DNA from: Pseudomonas sp. Tri1
Lineage (GTDB): Bacteria > Pseudomonadota > Gammaproteobacteria > Pseudomonadales > Pseudomonadaceae
Direction: 5' to 3'
Length of the DNA stretch: 64,000 bases
Assembly: GCF_017968885.1 (NCBI RefSeq)
Contig: NZ_CP072913.1
Location: forward strand, 5,062,501 to 5,126,500
Position numbers and translations under genes: made by a program
Part shown: positions 27,993 through 37,159 of the stretch, piece after piece
How positions within the stretch are numbered: the first letter of the stretch is position 1
Layout: every line of letters starts with the position of its first letter
Notes under the pieces: generated by a model
The model's database searches: none
Told to the model about the DNA's origin: nothing
What the model saw: the letters and a program-made list of their open reading frames with translations, nothing else

Positions 27993-29957
27993 TCAAGGGT
28001 TCGGTGGCGGTGGTACGTCACAGGTGCCCTCGCCTTGCGACATCGCCACTTGCGTGTTGGTCGGCGTTTCCAGGAAAGGTTTTCCCGTGATCTTGTAGCT
28101 CACTTCACCTTTGCCTATCTGGGAAGAACTCAGCCAGGTTGGCAGAACATGAGTGGCATAGGGCTCGATGAGCCAGACGATCCCGTTATCGGCCTGCGCC
28201 TGGGTGATGTCGGTGAACGTGTGTGTTGTACCCGCAGAGGGCACCAACACCGGGGCATCATGGTTCGTGTAGGCCTTCCACTCCACTTCGACATCGTCGC
28301 CTGCCTGCAGGTACGCACTCGGCGGGATCAAGTACTCGATGCCAAAGGTCGTCATCCCTGCATTCCAACGCAAGGAATTACAAGTCACGATGCCATTAGG
28401 ATTGGTGTTCAGGGCAATGGCCTCCGGCAGATAGCGAACCAGGAAATCGATCTTGACCGGGGTACGGATTTTCGGCTCCTGCGGGTTTACGTGGGTCGCG
28501 CTGGTCAACACGTACCACACCGGCATCGCCGAGTCCGGGCCCTCGTCGCGGATGACGTCCCAATCCAGCGGTATTTCGATGATGTCCCCCGCAGTATCGT
28601 TGGAGGTATCAATCACATAGGGGGACCCGTTGGGGGTGCCATTCCACATGACTTGATAAGTGTCACCGTCAACCAGGGGGGCAACCAGTTTGATCTTGCC
28701 CAGGATCGGCTGGTCTTCGTCACTGGCGACCAATTCGTTGTCGACATCCGATTCCCCCACGACCGTGATCGCTTCCAGCAGGTCGTTACCGGGCTCCGGA
28801 TCCGGGTTAATCGGCCCCGGACCGGAGAAATTGCATTGGACGGTCGCTACCGCCGAGCCAAAAGGCTCTACACCACGCAGTACGGTATAGGACAGCGGTG
28901 TGGCCACCACCCCCGTCGTCGTACTGCCGTATTCTGCCCAAAGCGTGGCCCAAGGGACGGGAATGTTGATCCCACCCGATGGGTTGCTACCCAACGGAGT
29001 GCCCGGTGTAATTTCTCTGGTGCCCCATTTGACGACAACTGTATCGGTCGACTTGCCCCTGGTGACGTGGGGTACATTGACGAGTACGTTGCCGTCGACC
29101 AAGTCCGAGCGAACCAGCTCCCCGCCCGTGGCATCCGCGGCAGTAGGTGCGTCGAGCGGCGGAATGGGCAAGGGGCCAAGCGCAACCGACATGAGCTCAT
29201 ACAAAGACAAGTTGTCGTTGCCAGCCTTGTCGATCAGCACGTAGCCACCGGAACAACGGCCATCGCCGGCGTCGATAAATTTTTGCTTGTCGATCCTGAT
29301 CGTAGTGCCGCCGGTAAAATTGGGCTGAAATACCAAGTCAATATCCGAAGGGTCGTCGGGCAACTCTCCCTTTATCCAGCCGTACCCGATCGTCACATCG
29401 TTTTGATCACCGGTCCAAGGAGGAATGGTCGCTTCCAGGTAATCGTTCGAGCCAAACGTTGCATCGGTGATCGGCGGCGTGATGGTGAATATCATTTTCC
29501 CCGGGGGGATCGCACCATTGGGCGGGACCTTGTCGATGTGGATGAGAACGCGCCCTGAATGGTCGAAGACACCCAGGAAGTTTTCGTGCTCATAGCGAAG
29601 GTCGAAAGGGCCTTCGTTCTCAGGGTCCAGCAAGAACGTGCTGGGAATATTGAATTCCAGCGGCACCCAGGCAGAGCCACCCACGACAGCGTGCTCCTGG
29701 AAGGTTGTCCATTCGTTGCTGTCTGCCCTCGCATACTGCAGCCGGAAGTATTCCGTCGCACCGGACGGTATTGTGTTGCCCCAGGTGGTGATGGTTGTTT
29801 TCAAACCGGTATCAAGGTCTGACCTGCGAATAAGCCCCACTGGTAATCCCGGTAACGCAGCAGGCACCACCACCGGGTCCTGAACCACGAACGGCGCTGG
29901 CCCGCCGGATACGCTTTCATCGGATGTAAGCTGCGCTTTCTTATCTGAACCAGCCAT
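27993..29957 (-). CDS. Ig-like repeat protein
   Basis: A 654-residue acidic, Pro/Thr/Asp-rich beta protein with several Ig-like modules (FDLRYEHENFLGVFDHSGRV; YVLIDKAGND; TDTVVVKWGTREI; YQVMWNGTPNG). It resembles the other Ig-like proteins of this island in style but diverges in sequence. I use the ATG at 29957, with GGAG nine bases before it, over a GTG seven codons upstream. No signal peptide is seen. It is the last island gene before the cob operon; its function is unknown. Confidence 0.7.
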   Translation of the reverse strand: MAGSDKKAQLTSDESVSGGPAPFVVQDPVVVPAALPGLPVGLIRRSDLDTGLKTTITTWGNTIPSGATEYFRLQYARADSNEWTTFQEHAVVGGSAWVPLEFNIPSTFLLDPENEGPFDLRYEHENFLGVFDHSGRVLIHIDKVPPNGAIPPGKMIFTITPPITDATFGSNDYLEATIPPWTGDQNDVTIGYGWIKGELPDDPSDIDLVFQPNFTGGTTIRIDKQKFIDAGDGRCSGGYVLIDKAGNDNLSLYELMSVALGPLPIPPLDAPTAADATGGELVRSDLVDGNVLVNVPHVTRGKSTDTVVVKWGTREITPGTPLGSNPSGGINIPVPWATLWAEYGSTTTGVVATPLSYTVLRGVEPFGSAVATVQCNFSGPGPINPDPEPGNDLLEAITVVGESDVDNELVASDEDQPILGKIKLVAPLVDGDTYQVMWNGTPNGSPYVIDTSNDTAGDIIEIPLDWDVIRDEGPDSAMPVWYVLTSATHVNPQEPKIRTPVKIDFLVRYLPEAIALNTNPNGIVTCNSLRWNAGMTTFGIEYLIPPSAYLQAGDDVEVEWKAYTNHDAPVLVPSAGTTHTFTDITQAQADNGIVWLIEPYATHVLPTWLSSSQIGKGEVSYKITGKPFLETPTNTQVAMSQGEGTCDVPPPPNP

Positions 29958-30086
29958 GTTATCGCTCTCCGTATTCACACCTTGCTGCCATGGGTCCCCA
30001 TGACGCTTCAGTTCGAAAAGCAGACCGATTTCTACCGGGCACTGCCAGATGTCTCCCGTCGTTCTGCACGTGAGCGAAGTAAGCGC

Positions 30087-30884
30087 TTATTTCAAATTCG
30101 ACGAAACTGTCAGAGTTGACAGGTGGGGATTTGCACAGTGATCGGGGCCCTGATCAGACCAACACCCCCCCACCAGAACCGCCATTTCCAGCAACTCCAG
30201 CAACGCCCCAGCGGTATCCCCCGTGCAGCCGTCCAGCCTGCGCAACATCACCTGGCGCAAGCCCACGAACACCGCCGCGGCAACCAGCAGCGCAAAAAGG
30301 CCGGTCCAATCCGCCACCACCGCACAACCCAGCGCGCACACCAGCACCACCTGCCAACCGGCACGCCGGGGCAGATGGTCGGCCAGCGCCTGGCCCAACC
30401 CGCCGGTCCGCACGTAAGGTGTGGTCAGGAACAGGCCGAGCAACGCAGCACGCCCCAGCACCGGCACGATGATCAACATCGCGCCCTGCCCTTGCTCGAT
30501 CAACGCCAGCAACGCGGTGAACTTGAGCAACAGCACCAACACCAGCGTGATCACCGCGATAGGCCCGCTGCGTGGATCCTTCATGATCAACAGCGTGCGC
30601 TCGCGATCGCCGAAGCCGCCCAGCCAGGCATCCGCGCTGTCGGCCAGGCCATCCAGGTGCAGGCCGCCGCTGAGCAATACCCACGCCGTCAGCAACAGCG
30701 CGGCGTGGAGCAACGGCGGCGCGCCGAGCAGCAGGGCATTGAGCAGCCACAGCAAAACACCGAACAACAGCCCCACCAGTGGATAGAACAGCAGCGAACG
30801 ACCCAGTTGCTCAGGTTCAGGCATGTCTGGCAGGCGCACCGGCAGGCTGCTGAGAAATTGCAGGGCGATCCAGAATGGCAGCAT
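30087..30884 (-). CDS. cobS: Adenosylcobinamide-GDP ribazoletransferase (CobS/CobV)
   Basis: An integral inner-membrane enzyme that joins adenosylcobinamide-GDP to alpha-ribazole (or its phosphate), the last assembly step of cobalamin. Signature motifs are GGLHLDGLAD (73-82), MKDPRSGPIA (101-110) and LDGCTGDTAGA, among several hydrophobic helices. The protein has 265 residues. The last ~27 (GGCWSDQGPDH...) look like an added, non-membrane tail, since the family usually ends in the hydrophobic helix. The gene starts two bases after the phosphatase stop. It is the last gene of the operon and borders the island. Confidence 0.93.
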   Translation of the reverse strand: MLPFWIALQFLSSLPVRLPDMPEPEQLGRSLLFYPLVGLLFGVLLWLLNALLLGAPPLLHAALLLTAWVLLSGGLHLDGLADSADAWLGGFGDRERTLLIMKDPRSGPIAVITLVLVLLLKFTALLALIEQGQGAMLIIVPVLGRAALLGLFLTTPYVRTGGLGQALADHLPRRAGWQVVLVCALGCAVVADWTGLFALLVAAAVFVGLRQVMLRRLDGCTGDTAGALLELLEMAVLVGGCWSDQGPDHCANPHLSTLTVSSNLK

Positions 30885-30886
30885 CT

Positions 30887-31462
30887 TCAGCCAACCTCTG
30901 TCAGCACGGCGTCGGACGACACTTGCAGAGAAAACAGCGCGCCGTGGGCGACTTCGACATTGAGCAGTTGTTCCCGAGGCAGGCCTCGGGCCCGGGCCAG
31001 CAGCAAACGCATGACGCCGCCATGGCTGATCAGCAAAACCCGCTGGCCGGCATAGGCCGCGTGCAGGCGTTCGACCGCCGCCAGGACGCGGTTGGAAAAC
31101 GCCAATACCGGCTCGCCATCGGGTGGCGTAAAGCTGTAGGGGTCGGCCCAGAATCGACCCAAGGCATCGGCGTCGGTGTCCATCAACGCCGCTGCGCTAT
31201 GGCCTTCCCAGGCGCCGAAGTGCAGTTCTTGCAAGTCGTCGTCCAGGTGCAGCGGCAGGCCGAGTCGGGCGCCGAGCTGCTCAGCGAACCGCGCGCAACG
31301 CTGCAACGGTGAACTGACCAAGCGATCCCACGGCCCGCCCTGCTCCACCGCTGCGTGCATCTGCTCCCAGCCCTTGGCGGTCAAGGCGTCGTCGAGGCTG
31401 CCGCGCAGTCCGCCGCCCAGTTCGGTTTCGCCGTGACGCAGCAGGTCCAGGCGTAAGGTCAT
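30887..31462 (-). CDS. cobC: Alpha-ribazole phosphatase (histidine phosphatase family)
   Basis: A 191-residue phosphoglycerate-mutase-like phosphatase that removes the 5'-phosphate of alpha-ribazole phosphate in nucleotide-loop assembly. The catalytic RHG motif (Arg9-His10-Gly11), Arg55 in SSPLQR, Glu79 in LQELHFG and the second catalytic His147 in ISHGG are all present. The ATG overlaps the cobT stop (ATGA). The name clashes with the unrelated threonine-phosphate decarboxylase that Pseudomonas also calls cobC. Confidence 0.9.
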   Translation of the reverse strand: MTLRLDLLRHGETELGGGLRGSLDDALTAKGWEQMHAAVEQGGPWDRLVSSPLQRCARFAEQLGARLGLPLHLDDDLQELHFGAWEGHSAAALMDTDADALGRFWADPYSFTPPDGEPVLAFSNRVLAAVERLHAAYAGQRVLLISHGGVMRLLLARARGLPREQLLNVEVAHGALFSLQVSSDAVLTEVG

Positions 31463-32514
31463 GCCGGGCGGTCCGCCACGGCCGCTTCGGCAAACGTCGC
31501 CATCTGCCCGTGAAGATCACACGCCAGGCGCAACAGCGGCACTGCCAACGCCGCACCACTGCCCTCACCCAGGCGCAGGCCGAGCTCCAGCAGCGGTTCG
31601 GCACCGAGGGTTTCCAGCACGTGGCGATGGCCCGGTTCGGCGCCGCGATGGGCGAACAGCAGCCACGGCTGGCACGCGGGATTGAGCCGTACGGCCACCA
31701 GGGCCGCGACGCTGCAGATGAAGCCATCCACCAGCACGGCGACGCCCTGCTGGGCGCAGGCCAGGTACGCACCGACCAAGGCTGCGATTTCAAAACCGCC
31801 GAGGTTGAACAGGGTCTGCAACGGGTCGTTGCCTTGGGCAGCGTGCAACGCCAGGGCCCGTTCGATCACCTGGGCCTTGTGGCTGACACCCGCGGCGTCC
31901 AACCCCGTGCCCGGCCCCACCAGATGCGCCACCGGGCATTCGAGCAAGGCGCAGGCCAAGGCGCTGGCGGCGGTGGTGTTGCCAATGCCCATCTCGCCGC
32001 CGATGAACAATTGCGTCCCGACCGCGACGGCACGCAGCACACTGTCGCGCCCGGCTCGCAAGGCCTGCTCGCCCTGGCTCACCGTCATGGCCGGGCCCTG
32101 GGCAAAATTCGCCGTGCCCGACCCGAGGTTCAGGTGCCGCACACCGGGCAGGTCCAGTGCAGGCGTGACGGTGCCCAGGTCAACCACTTCCAGGGAGGCG
32201 CCCAGTTGCCGCGCCAGGACGCTGATCGCCGCACCGCCACTGACGAAGTTGAGCAGCATCTGCCCGGTGACTTCCTGGGGATAGGCCGATACGCCTTCAG
32301 CCACCACGCCGTGGTCGCCGGCGAAAATCGCGATCCACAGCCGATCCAGGCTCGGCTTGAGCTGCCCTTGCAGGCCCGCCAGTTGCACCGCCACCGATTC
32401 CAGTCGGCCCAATGAACCGGCAGGTTTGGTCAGCTGTTGCTGACGGGCCGCGGCCTGCTCCAGAGCCTGGGTATCGAGGGGCTTGCATGGGTCCAGCCAC
32501 CAGCGGTGAGTCAT
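31459..32514 (-). CDS. cobT: Nicotinate-nucleotide:DMB phosphoribosyltransferase (CobT)
   Basis: A 351-residue enzyme that activates 5,6-dimethylbenzimidazole to alpha-ribazole phosphate using nicotinate mononucleotide. Family motifs are [10 protein letters not shown] near the N-terminus, [16 protein letters not shown] and the C-terminal [10 protein letters not shown], which holds the catalytic Glu. I use the ATG at 32514, which overlaps the cobU stop (ATGA). An upstream in-frame start would add 29 residues unlike the family. It works with BluB, which makes the DMB base. Confidence 0.95.
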   Translation of the reverse strand: MTHRWWLDPCKPLDTQALEQAAARQQQLTKPAGSLGRLESVAVQLAGLQGQLKPSLDRLWIAIFAGDHGVVAEGVSAYPQEVTGQMLLNFVSGGAAISVLARQLGASLEVVDLGTVTPALDLPGVRHLNLGSGTANFAQGPAMTVSQGEQALRAGRDSVLRAVAVGTQLFIGGEMGIGNTTAASALACALLECPVAHLVGPGTGLDAAGVSHKAQVIERALALHAAQGNDPLQTLFNLGGFEIAALVGAYLACAQQGVAVLVDGFICSVAALVAVRLNPACQPWLLFAHRGAEPGHRHVLETLGAEPLLELGLRLGEGSGAALAVPLLRLACDLHGQMATFAEAAVADRPA

Positions 32515-33032
32515 AACGCAGTACCTTTGAGAGTCAGGGGCAGGCCGGCGACGGTCAGCACGACGCGCTGACAACGTTCGGCCAAGGCTTGATGCAGCCA
32601 ACCGGCTTCATCGACGTAACGGCGAGTCAACTCGCCCAGCGGCACGACACCCATTCCGGTCTCGTTGCTGACAAAAATGATTTCACCGGGCAGCGCGGCC
32701 AGGCAGTCCAGCAGCGCTTGGCGCTCGGTATTCAGTTGTTCGGGATCGTCGAGCATCAGCAGGTTGGTCAGCCAGAGGGTCAGGCAGTCCACCAACAGGC
32801 ATTGCCCGGGAGCGGCGTTTTCCCGCAGCACGCGGGCCAGGGCCAAGGGCTCTTCCACCAGCGCCCATTCGGCCGGACGGCGGGCGCGATGCTGGGCGAC
32901 CCGCTCGTTCATCTCACCGTCCAGGGGTTGGCTGGTGGCGATGTAGGTCACTGGCAATCGGCTGTCCGTGGCGAGTTTTTCCGCCAGGCGACTCTTGCCG
33001 GAGCGGGCGCCGCCGAGGATGAGTTGCAGCAT
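32511..33032 (-). CDS. cobU: Adenosylcobinamide kinase/guanylyltransferase (CobU/CobP)
   Basis: A 173-residue bifunctional enzyme that phosphorylates adenosylcobinamide and transfers GMP to it. The P-loop is GGARSGKS (7-14), and the guanylylated His is probably His48 in AQHRARRP. The C-terminal segment [12 protein letters not shown] is also typical. It is separated from cobQ by a 132-bp gap containing an inverted REP pair, the only sizeable gap in the operon. No SD-overlap coupling exists here, so it may rely on its own ribosome-binding site. Confidence 0.95.
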   Translation of the reverse strand: MLQLILGGARSGKSRLAEKLATDSRLPVTYIATSQPLDGEMNERVAQHRARRPAEWALVEEPLALARVLRENAAPGQCLLVDCLTLWLTNLLMLDDPEQLNTERQALLDCLAALPGEIIFVSNETGMGVVPLGELTRRYVDEAGWLHQALAERCQRVVLTVAGLPLTLKGTAL

Positions 33033-33070
33033 GTTGTTTACCTTTCAAATGACAGTGTTGCTGCAGGCCC

Positions 33071-33147
33071 CATCGCGAGCAAGCTCGCTCCCACAGGGGA
33101 CTTATGTACACCGCAGATCCAATGTGGGAGCGAGCTTGCTCGCGATG
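33071..33147. repeat. REP inverted pair inside the cob operon
   Basis: CATCGCGAGCAAGCTCGCTC (33071-33090) and its complement (33128-33147) form an inverted REP pair (REPIN-like) in the cobQ-cobU gap. It could cause transcript processing or partial attenuation in mid-operon. Confidence 0.9.
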
Positions 33148-33164
33148 GCGCCAGCCGAATCGAC

Positions 33165-34616
33165 CTAAATCCCACAGAGCTCACGCAACACCCCGGTATC
33201 CAAATGCCGCTCCACCAGATCCGCCAACCGCTCGATGTCCCGCTCGCGCAAGCCGTGGTAATCCACTGTTTGCACGTCCTGCAACCCGGCCCACCGCAAC
33301 AACGCGCTGCTGGCCTGGGGCGACTCGAACAGCCCATGCAGGTAGGTGCCGAACACCTGTCCGTCGAGGCTCTGGGCGCCGTCGCAACGGCCGTCCTCCA
33401 GATGCACCGCCGGGTGTTCAAGGGCCGGGCCGGTGGTCACGCCCGCGTGAATTTCGTAGCCGCTAACCTCAGCCTCTTCCAAGGCCAATCGCCCGCGCAC
33501 ATTGCGCAGTTGTTTCTCATGTTCCAGGGTCGTTTCGAAGGCCAGCAGGCCCAGCCCGGCACTGGAACCCGCCGCACCTTCGAGCCCCAGCGGATCGTGG
33601 ACCTGCTGGCCGAGCATCTGCAAACCGCCGCAGATGCCCAGCAACTTGCCGCCGTAGCGCAAGTGACGCTGGATCGCCGTGTCCCAACCGTTGGCGCGCA
33701 GGTAGGCCAGGTCGCTGCGCACGCTTTTCGAACCGGGCAGGATGATCAGGTCGGCCGGCGGGATGGTTTGGCCGGGGCCGATGAATTGCAGGTCGACCTG
33801 CGGGTGCAGGCGCAGCGGATCGAAATCGGTGTGGTTGCTGATGCGCGGCAAGACCGGCACCACCACTTTCAGCACTTGCTCGGCCTTGTCGATCTGACGT
33901 TGGTCGAGGCCGTCCTCGGCTTCCAGGTGCAGGTCCATCACGTAGGGCAATACGCCGATCACCGGTTTGCCGGTGCGCGCCTCCAGCCAGTCCAGGCCCG
34001 GTTGCAGCAAAGCGATGTCGCCACGAAAACGGTTGATGATGAAGCCCTTGACCCGCGCCTGTTCGCTGGGGGAAAGCAACTCCAGCGTGCCCACCAGATG
34101 GGCGAACACCCCGCCGCGATTGATATCGGCGATCAACAGCACCGGGCAGTCCACCGCCTCGGCAAAGCCCATGTTGGCGATGTCACCGGCGCGCAGGTTG
34201 ATCTCGGCCGGCGAGCCGGCGCCTTCCACCATTACCACCGGATACGCCGCGCTCAAGCGCGCGTGGGAGGCCAGCACCGCTTGCATGGCGACGGCTTTGT
34301 AATCGTGATAAGCCACGGCGTTCATGGTGGTGACGGCGCGACCATGGATGATCACCTGGGCGCCGGTGTCGCTGTTGGGCTTGAGCAGCACCGGGTTCAT
34401 GTCGGTGTGCGGTTCGAGCCCGGCGGCCTGGGCCTGCACGGCTTGGGCGCGACCGATTTCGCCGCCGTCGGCGGTCACGGCGCTGTTGAGGGCCATGTTC
34501 TGCGGCTTGAACGGCACCACGCTCACACCTTGGCGCCTGACCCAGCGGCACAGCGCCGTGACCAGAGTACTTTTGCCGGCATCGGAGGTGGTGCCCTGCA
34601 CCATCACAGTGGTCAT
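33165..34616 (-). CDS. cobQ: Cobyric acid synthase (CobQ/CbiP)
   Basis: A 483-residue amidotransferase that makes four carboxamides (b, d, e and g) on adenosyl-cobyrinic acid a,c-diamide using Gln and ATP. The N-terminal dethiobiotin-synthetase-like ATPase begins [12 protein letters not shown]. The C-terminal glutamine amidotransferase has the nucleophile Cys329 in GICGGLQ and His427 in TYLHGLF. The start overlaps the stop of the decarboxylase gene (ATGA). Confidence 0.96.
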   Translation of the reverse strand: MTTVMVQGTTSDAGKSTLVTALCRWVRRQGVSVVPFKPQNMALNSAVTADGGEIGRAQAVQAQAAGLEPHTDMNPVLLKPNSDTGAQVIIHGRAVTTMNAVAYHDYKAVAMQAVLASHARLSAAYPVVMVEGAGSPAEINLRAGDIANMGFAEAVDCPVLLIADINRGGVFAHLVGTLELLSPSEQARVKGFIINRFRGDIALLQPGLDWLEARTGKPVIGVLPYVMDLHLEAEDGLDQRQIDKAEQVLKVVVPVLPRISNHTDFDPLRLHPQVDLQFIGPGQTIPPADLIILPGSKSVRSDLAYLRANGWDTAIQRHLRYGGKLLGICGGLQMLGQQVHDPLGLEGAAGSSAGLGLLAFETTLEHEKQLRNVRGRLALEEAEVSGYEIHAGVTTGPALEHPAVHLEDGRCDGAQSLDGQVFGTYLHGLFESPQASSALLRWAGLQDVQTVDYHGLRERDIERLADLVERHLDTGVLRELCGI

Positions 34617-35605
34617 TGAATCTCCTTGGCGTAGGCTTCGAGCGCCTGTTCCAGACGCAAGAACTCGGCGTCATCCGCCGGAAGCCCGAAGCGCAGGCTG
34701 CTGTTGTTGGCAAACAAGCGCAGGAGAATGCCGCGATGGGCCATGAAATCGTGAAGGCCCACGGCATGTTCGGTGACCAGCCATTGGAACAATCCGCAGC
34801 CGCCCTGGGGTTTGAAGCCGTGGCGTTCCAGAGTCAGCGCCAGGCGTTGGCTGGTGGCTTCGCAGCGTTGCCGCTGGCGCGCGTGGGCGGCGGTGTCCAG
34901 CAGGCACGCCTGGCCCAACACCCGGGTCGGCCCGCTGACGGCCCACGGCCCGACTTGTTCGGCGAGCAACTTGAGCAACCGCCGCTCGGCCAAGACAAAC
35001 CCCAGGCGGACCCCAGCCAAGCCAAAGAACTTGCCGAACGAACGCAGCACGATCAGCCCGACCTGATGGGTATGAGCGGCCAGGCTCAGCGGCGGCGTGA
35101 TGTCCATAAAGGCCTCGTCCACCACCAGCCAGCCACCGCGCTGGGCCAGGCGGGCGTGCCAGTCGAGCAAGCGCTCAGGGTCCAGACTCAGGCCGGTGGG
35201 GTTGTTCGGGTTGACCACCACCAGCACGTCGAGGCTGTCGAGGAAGAAATCCACTTCCGACTCCAGCACTTCGCGCACGATGTAGCCGCTGCGGCGCCAG
35301 GCTTCGGCGTGCTCGGCGTAGCACGGCGAGAGCACGCCGACCTTGCCGGCCCGACGCAGACGCGGCAACAGCTGGATGGCCATCTGCGAACCGGCCACCG
35401 GCAGCACATCCAACGCACCGTAGTAATCGCAGGCGGCCTGCTCCAAGCCGTCATCGGTTTCCGGCAGGCGCGCCCAGGCTCGCAGGGGAATCGCCGGGAC
35501 CTCGAATGGCCAAGGCGCCAGGCCGCTGGACAAGTCGAGCCAGTCGGCCTCGGCAATCCCGTATTGCCGGGCCGCGTTGCGCAGGCGTCCACCGTGCTCA
35601 AGCAT
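34613..35605 (-). CDS. cobC: Threonine-phosphate decarboxylase, aminotransferase fold
   Basis: A 330-residue PLP enzyme of fold type I. It makes (R)-1-amino-2-propanol phosphate, the linker between corrin ring and nucleotide loop. Motifs are NPNNPTG (132-138), DEAF (163-166) and the Schiff-base Lys192 in [10 protein letters not shown]. Its product is used by the cbiB product, whose gene overlaps it by eight bases. The equivalent gene is cobD in Salmonella and cobC in Pseudomonas. Confidence 0.93.
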   Translation of the reverse strand: MLEHGGRLRNAARQYGIAEADWLDLSSGLAPWPFEVPAIPLRAWARLPETDDGLEQAACDYYGALDVLPVAGSQMAIQLLPRLRRAGKVGVLSPCYAEHAEAWRRSGYIVREVLESEVDFFLDSLDVLVVVNPNNPTGLSLDPERLLDWHARLAQRGGWLVVDEAFMDITPPLSLAAHTHQVGLIVLRSFGKFFGLAGVRLGFVLAERRLLKLLAEQVGPWAVSGPTRVLGQACLLDTAAHARQRQRCEATSQRLALTLERHGFKPQGGCGLFQWLVTEHAVGLHDFMAHRGILLRLFANNSSLRFGLPADDAEFLRLEQALEAYAKEIQ

Positions 35606-36512
35606 AAAACTCAGCTCCCAGGCAGAGAATCAGCAACCACAACCATACCCCGCGCTGGACCAATTGCCAGCCGCGATCAATGGAATCGGCATTCGCCGGC
35701 ACGCCCTCGCCCTCGCCCAGCGGTGGACGTTGGTGCAGTTCGCCGTGATACACCGCCGCGCCGCCCAGCTCGACGCCCAATGCGCCAGCACCGGCGGCCA
35801 TCACCGGCCCGGCATTGGGGCTGTCCCAGGTCGGGCCCTGGCTGCGCCAGCATTTGAGCGCCAAGCGAGTTTGACCGAGCACGGCGTAGGTCAAAGCCAC
35901 CAGACGTGCGGGAATGTAGTTGAGCACGTCGTCGATTTTCGCCGCTGCCCAGCCGAAGCGCTCGAAGCGTTCGTTGCGATAGCCCCACATAGCGTCGAGG
36001 GTATTGCTCAGCCGGTAGAGCACCACGCCGGGCGCACCGGCCACGGCGAACCAGAACAGCGCGGCAAACACCGCGTCGCTGCCGTTTTCCAGCACCGACT
36101 CGGTGGCGGCGCGGGCCACAGCGGTTTCATCCAGTTCAGCGGTTTCGCGGCTGACCAGATAGCCAACACGCTTGCGCGCCTCGTCCAGATCGCCGCTGCG
36201 CAGCGCCCGGGCCACCGGCTCGACATGTTCACCGAGGCTGCGCAGGCCGAGGGCGCAATACAATGCGAGGATGTCCACCAGCCAGCCCACCATCGGTGCC
36301 CAGGACAGGGCTGTGACCAGCAAGGTCAACGGCACCACAGCGATGATCCACGCCGTCACTCCGTGGCTGCGCCAGCCACGGCCGCCGGAATTGAAGCGTT
36401 GTTCGATACGGTCGGCAAAGCCGCCGAATGCCACCAACGGATGCCAGCGCCGGGGCTCGCCCAGCAGCGCATCCAGCGCCACTGCGGCGGCACTGAGCAA
36501 CGCCACACTCAT
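35598..36512 (-). CDS. cbiB: Adenosylcobinamide-phosphate synthase (CbiB)
   Basis: A 304-residue membrane protein that attaches aminopropanol (phosphate) to cobyric acid. It has the family start [18 protein letters not shown] and the segment [15 protein letters not shown], with RELDE-type and [16 protein letters not shown] motifs, in four or more membrane helices. I use the ATG at 36512, which overlaps the bluB stop (ATGA). In P. aeruginosa the same gene is called cobD. Confidence 0.94.
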   Translation of the reverse strand: MSVALLSAAAVALDALLGEPRRWHPLVAFGGFADRIEQRFNSGGRGWRSHGVTAWIIAVVPLTLLVTALSWAPMVGWLVDILALYCALGLRSLGEHVEPVARALRSGDLDEARKRVGYLVSRETAELDETAVARAATESVLENGSDAVFAALFWFAVAGAPGVVLYRLSNTLDAMWGYRNERFERFGWAAAKIDDVLNYIPARLVALTYAVLGQTRLALKCWRSQGPTWDSPNAGPVMAAGAGALGVELGGAAVYHGELHQRPPLGEGEGVPANADSIDRGWQLVQRGVWLWLLILCLGAEFYA

Positions 36513-37159
36513 GGGCTCACTCCCCAATGGTTTTCATACAGCAGTTCATTCAGCGAACGCGGTTGCGCCCAGCCTTCCAGGGCAAGCATCGGCGCCGGGT
36601 AAAAAGCCTCGACCGGGCCCAGGCAGAGGATCGCCAGTGGCTTGGCGCCCGCCGGCAGGCCCAGCAGATCGGCCAGGGCCTGGGGTTCGAACAACGACAC
36701 CCAGCCCATCCCCAACCCTTCGGCGCGGGAAGCCAGCCAAAGGTTCTGGATCGCGCAGGACAGCGAAGCCAGGTCCATTTCCGGCAAGGTCCGCCGACCG
36801 AAGATGTGCCGCTCGCGATCCTCCATCAACGCCGCCACCAGCACCTCGGCGCAATCGTCGATGCCTTCGACCTTGAGCTTCATGAATTCATCGCTGCGCT
36901 CACCCAGGGCCTCGGCGGTGCGGATGCGTTCCTGTTCCACCTGTTCACGGATCTGCCCGCGCAAGGCGCGGTCGCTGATGCGGATGAACCGCCAGGGTTG
37001 CATCAGGCCGACGCTGGGGGCCTGGTGCGCGGCTTCCAGCAGACGACGCAGCAAGGCCGGTTCGACCGTACCGCCGGTGAAGTGGCGCATGTCACGGCGC
37101 TCGGCGATGGCGCGGTAGATCGCATCGCGTTCGGCCTGGGAAAAAGCGGTATCTGTCAT
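36509..37159 (-). CDS. bluB: 5,6-Dimethylbenzimidazole synthase (BluB)
   Basis: A 216-residue nitroreductase-fold enzyme that breaks down FMNH2 with oxygen to give the lower ligand DMB. Motifs are RRDMRHF near residue 22, [24 protein letters not shown] and [12 protein letters not shown]. Its presence shows that the strain makes DMB aerobically. The start overlaps the cobB stop by ATGA, and that part of cobB is REP-derived, so the bluB initiation region lies right beside a REP palindrome. Confidence 0.94.
   Translation of the reverse strand: MTDTAFSQAERDAIYRAIAERRDMRHFTGGTVEPALLRRLLEAAHQAPSVGLMQPWRFIRISDRALRGQIREQVEQERIRTAEALGERSDEFMKLKVEGIDDCAEVLVAALMEDRERHIFGRRTLPEMDLASLSCAIQNLWLASRAEGLGMGWVSLFEPQALADLLGLPAGAKPLAILCLGPVEAFYPAPMLALEGWAQPRSLNELLYENHWGVSP

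Noticed and set aside
4908..29957. Integrase- or transposase-borne genomic island
   Set aside because: No integrase, transposase ORF or tRNA/att repeat is seen at either border, so I do not claim a mechanism of insertion.
32589..34619. A 676-codon plus-strand frame opposite cobU/cobQ
   Set aside because: Antisense to recognisable cob enzymes, with no motif of its own.
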